Source: FEN-1297 sp021817845
GTDB lineage: Bacteria > Bacteroidota > Ignavibacteria > Ignavibacteriales > Ignavibacteriaceae
DNA length: 64,000 bases
Reading direction: 5' to 3'
Assembly (NCBI GenBank): GCA_021817845.1
Contig: JAKAFW010000003.1
Location: 109,741 to 173,740, forward strand
Shown here: in pieces, positions 61,657 through 64,000 of the stretch
How the letters are laid out: the number at the start of each line of letters is the position of its first letter
Position numbering within the stretch: position 1 is the stretch's first letter
Program-made: the position numbers and the translations under genes
The notes under the pieces: model-generated
The model's database searches: none
What the model was told of the DNA's origin: nothing
The model's input: the letters and a program-made list of their open reading frames with translations, nothing else

Positions 61657-62215
61657 TTTCTTTTCGGTTTAGAAATTCTTTAGCTCTAACTATGTAACCA
61701 ATTAGAGAAGTAATTATTAAAATAATGCTCATAAAATATATTATTTCAAATAATAATGTAGATTTATTTACATCAAAAAGTATAAATAATATAACAATTG
61801 CAATGTTTATAACAGTAATTTTCCCAAGTATATTGGATGGTAAAACTTTCCCAATTCTCCTAGTGACAATTATTCCTCCTACAAGGATTAAGAGATCTCT
61901 AATAATTATCATTAATAAATAGTATCCGGGTATCTCACCAATAGTAAATAATTTTATAACTAAAGCGCCAATTACTATTTTATCAGCCAAGGGATCAATA
62001 ATTTTACCAAATTCGGTTACTTCATTACGCCTTCTTGCAAAATATCCGTCAAGAATGTCAGTCAATGCACCGAACATGCAAAGTGAAACAACAATTATTC
62101 GAACTTGGGTATCCGGACTTTTGTTAATTAAAATCCAAAGTGGTACAAATAAAAACAGTCTGATGAGACTAAGAAAGTTTGAAAAAGTAAAAATATCTTT
62201 TGAGTTTATTTTCAT
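61643..62215 (-). CDS. pgsA: CDP-diacylglycerol--glycerol-3-phosphate 3-phosphatidyltransferase
   Basis: This 190-residue membrane enzyme makes phosphatidylglycerol-phosphate. The CDP-alcohol phosphotransferase motif is intact: D53, D56-G57, A60-R61, G70, D74, D78 in DILDGYFARRRNEVTEFG and DPLADK. Five or six TM helices are visible. The ATG overlaps the stop of an upstream decayed reading frame (TGA at 62214-62212), an arrangement that would once have coupled translation. It is followed by ftsY; both are membrane-biogenesis functions. Confidence 0.9.
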   Translation of the reverse strand: MKINSKDIFTFSNFLSLIRLFLFVPLWILINKSPDTQVRIIVVSLCMFGALTDILDGYFARRRNEVTEFGKIIDPLADKIVIGALVIKLFTIGEIPGYYLLMIIIRDLLILVGGIIVTRRIGKVLPSNILGKITVINIAIVILFILFDVNKSTLLFEIIYFMSIILIITSLIGYIVRAKEFLNRKENESI

Positions 62216-62511
62216 CTTATCACCGCAAATTTACCGATTTTTTCTTGAACTGCATTATTTGATTCATTGAATATAACAATTCTATACAAATAAATTTCAG
62301 AGATTAGCAAGTTTCCCAAGAAATTTTCAAGATTATATATAATTTCACTTGCATTACTCTTAGTTAAAATATCAGTAATTTATTTTCCGATTAAATTAAA
62401 AATAGATATTTGAATTCTGGAAGGAACATTTGTAAAAGAAATCTTCCCTTCCCTGTTAAAAATTTTATCGAATATCCCTCTATTGCCATTTTCAAACTTG
62501 CATCCTAAGTG
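62212..62511 (-). pseudogene. Decayed T9SS/gliding-type C-terminal domain
   Basis: Reading leftward from about 62511, the frame gives KFENGNRGIFDKIFNREGKISF, then TNVPSRIQISIFNLIGK, a stop (TAA, complement at 62380-62382), and continues ITDILTKSNASEIIYNLEN, LISEIYLYRIVIF and IGKFAVIR to the TGA at 62214-62212. The order (GKI-F-TN-P, I-IFN--G, YNL-N, IYLYRI, K-AVIR) is that of the C-terminal sorting/gliding domains seen on T9SS-exported proteins. Another stop lies about 8 codons upstream, so the bulk of the original protein is gone. Its final TGA overlaps the pgsA ATG. Confidence 0.75.
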
Positions 62512-62643
62512 AGTTTATTTGTTTGAACCTATTGATTAAGTAGATGACTATCAATATTGCTTTTGTATTTTAGTAAATGGGTAATCTGAGGAAAAAGACT
62601 AGGATCGAAAAATAAATTGGAAGAAGTATAGAGAAAGCAGAAC
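62512..62643. other. Spacer between purF and the decayed domain
   Basis: About 130 bp downstream of purF show stops in all leftward frames and no terminator hairpin. It probably belongs to the same decayed gene as the T9SS-like domain remnant. Confidence 0.4.
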
Positions 62644-64000
62644 CTAAACTTCATAGATCTCTTTCTTAAAGCTTACATCGACATCTGTAGGATAATTTCC
62701 CGAGAAACAAGCTGTACAAAAATTATTTGGATTTGCTTCCGAAACTGCCTCAAGCATTTCATCTATTGTCAAATATTCCAGACTATCTACATTAAAATAT
62801 TTTTCAATTGCTTTAATATTGCCGTTCATTTGATTTGCTACTAATTCTTCACGGCTTGGGAAGTCCATTCCATAATAACACGGATGCATAATAGGAGCAG
62901 AAGAAATTCTTAAGTGAATTGATTTTGGATTTGCTTCTCTTATCAGACTAATAAGTTGCTTAGATGTTGTCCCCCTAACAATAGAGTCATCGACAAGTAC
63001 TACGGTTCTGCCTTCCAATACTCCTTTTACAGTATTGAATTTTATCCTAACACTGTTTTTCCTTTTCTCCTGCTCCGGCTGGATAAAGGTTCTTCCGATA
63101 TAATGGCTTCGTATTAACCCGATTTCAAGCTTAGCGTTTATTCCCATTTTTTCTAGTTGAGTTTCGTAACCAATTGCTGTGGTGTTAGAGCTATCCGGAA
63201 CGCTAATTACAATAACCTTTTCACCGTCCTTATCTTCAACCGGATATTTTCTTGCTAGTATTTTTCCCAACCTTCGTCTCATTTTATCAACGTTGTGCCC
63301 GAAAATAAAGCTATCGGGACGCGAGAAATAGATATATTCAAAGATACAATGTTTTTGGGGAGAGACTGTGTCAAAGATGTTGTAAGATTGGATATCCTCA
63401 ACATTTTTAACATTTTCATCAATCACAATTATTTCCCCGGGATTGACTTCTCTTATAAACTTTGCAGAATTAATATCAAAGGCACATGTCTCGGATGCAA
63501 CAATAAAATTTCCATTTAATTTTCCTATTGATAGAGGGCGAAAGCCAAATGGATCTCTTGCGGCAATTAATTTATCATTGGTTAAAATGGTTAAACAATA
63601 TGCGCCTTCAAGTCTTGATAAAGCTTCTTTAATTTGATCCACCTGATTACTTAATCTGCTTCGAGCAATCAGATGTAATATCACTTCTGTGTCGCTTGTA
63701 GTCTGAAAAATAGCTCCCTCATCTACAAGTTCATCTCTTAGTTGTTTAGCATTAGTTAGGTTGCCATTGTGAGAAACTGCTAAATTTCCCAATCGATAAT
63801 TAACTACAAACGGTTGAATATTTTTTCTTGAGTCGGATGAACCAGTCGTGGAATATCGATTATGGCCTATCGCAGCATTTCCGGTTAAAACATTTTTAAA
63901 TATTTTGGAGTCGGCAAATACCTCGGATACCAATCCTTCGCCTTTGTGGATATTAAAAATTGGTTTTCCTTTTCCGTTAAAATCTCGTGTTACAATGCCG
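62644..64000 (-). CDS. purF: Amidophosphoribosyltransferase, 5' end outside the window
   Basis: This is the first committed enzyme of purine synthesis: PRPP plus glutamine to phosphoribosylamine. The frame continues to the window's right edge, where it reads GIVTRDFNGKGKPIFNIHKG, the region downstream of the N-terminal Cys, so at least 40 N-terminal residues including the catalytic Cys are missing here. It should not be taken to start at Met (63933). Visible are the glutaminase region (NAAIGHNRYSTTG, LAVSHNGNLTNA) and the PRPP site VVLVDDSIVRGTT (about residues 320-332 of the visible part). It ends with C-terminal Cys residues NFCTACFSGNYP, typical of the Fe-S-binding type. It precedes the decayed T9SS fragment and pgsA on the same strand. 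Confidence 0.95.
   Translation of the reverse strand, partial: GIVTRDFNGKGKPIFNIHKGEGLVSEVFADSKIFKNVLTGNAAIGHNRYSTTGSSDSRKNIQPFVVNYRLGNLAVSHNGNLTNAKQLRDELVDEGAIFQTTSDTEVILHLIARSRLSNQVDQIKEALSRLEGAYCLTILTNDKLIAARDPFGFRPLSIGKLNGNFIVASETCAFDINSAKFIREVNPGEIIVIDENVKNVEDIQSYNIFDTVSPQKHCIFEYIYFSRPDSFIFGHNVDKMRRRLGKILARKYPVEDKDGEKVIVISVPDSSNTTAIGYETQLEKMGINAKLEIGLIRSHYIGRTFIQPEQEKRKNSVRIKFNTVKGVLEGRTVVLVDDSIVRGTTSKQLISLIREANPKSIHLRISSAPIMHPCYYGMDFPSREELVANQMNGNIKAIEKYFNVDSLEYLTIDEMLEAVSEANPNNFCTACFSGNYPTDVDVSFKKEIYEV

Noticed and set aside
1..64000. CRISPR array, toxin-antitoxin pair or intact insertion sequence
   Set aside because: No regularly spaced direct repeats, transposase or paired small toxin/antitoxin genes were seen.

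Overview
The window is AT-rich chromosomal DNA, almost certainly from the Bacteroidota/Chlorobi group and most likely an Ignavibacteria-type bacterium. This is inferred from family content, not from a database search. The pointers are a secreted protein with a type IX secretion (T9SS) type A sorting domain of the YPNPFNP kind, a second degenerate C-terminal domain of the same general kind, a PG0541-type protein next to an RND pump, a DUF2795 protein, linked hpf-hprK, fused gamma/alpha KorA subunits, and tRNA genes without an encoded CCA. There is no rRNA operon, CRISPR array, intact insertion sequence or prophage.

Region 1 (1-7.2 kb) is cell-envelope biology. It holds a beta-barrel C-terminus, a flippase-like UPF0104 protein coupled to a membrane glycosyltransferase, a secreted DUF6600 protein, and a leftward operon of two GT9 glycosyltransferases and a DegT-family sugar aminotransferase. 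Region 2 (7.2-12.4 kb) is small and poorly known genes: a barrel protein, a membrane protein, a zinc-ribbon DUF2007 protein and a cupin, then a large T9SS-exported repeat protein.

Region 3 (12.4-29.5 kb) is central redox metabolism interrupted by an efflux operon. MaeB malic enzyme is followed by the two subunits of an NfnAB/Sud-type NADPH:ferredoxin transhydrogenase. A TolC-MFP-RND-PG0541 efflux operon comes next, followed by decayed sequence including a DUF72 pseudogene. Two complete tandem copies of korAB (2-oxoacid:ferredoxin oxidoreductase) end the block. Malate oxidation, NADPH/ferredoxin exchange and 2-oxoacid/acyl-CoA interconversion would share the same electron carriers.

Region 4 (29.5-38.7 kb) has a secreted phosphoesterase, an unrecognised soluble protein, NrnA, PepA, a leftward LolCDE-type lipoprotein-export operon, and a cluster of four tRNAs (Pro, Arg, His, Glu). 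Region 5 (38.5-60 kb) is a long, tightly packed rightward run of mainly housekeeping genes: HNH protein, trpS, scpA, scpB, an rsuA/rluB-type pseudouridine synthase, a DacB-type peptidase, lysS, a GT2, an outer-membrane protein, a Ctp protease, DUF3108, gamma-carbonic anhydrase, an MBL hydrolase, ybeY, topA, a xerC/D recombinase, hpf, hprK, an M23 peptidase, DUF2795, a DNA polymerase III delta-prime subunit and a 3-hydroxyacyl-CoA dehydrogenase. Many neighbours overlap by 4-14 bp, which points to translational coupling.

Region 6 (60-64 kb) reads leftward: purF (running off the right edge), a decayed T9SS-type C-terminal domain whose stop overlaps the pgsA start, pgsA, and ftsY. I did not find a clearly new multi-gene system. 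The observations most worth checking are the side-by-side korAB copies near nfnAB, a small two-helix membrane ORF with no ordinary start codon, three decayed coding remnants in apparent gaps, and an unrecognised 293-residue protein.
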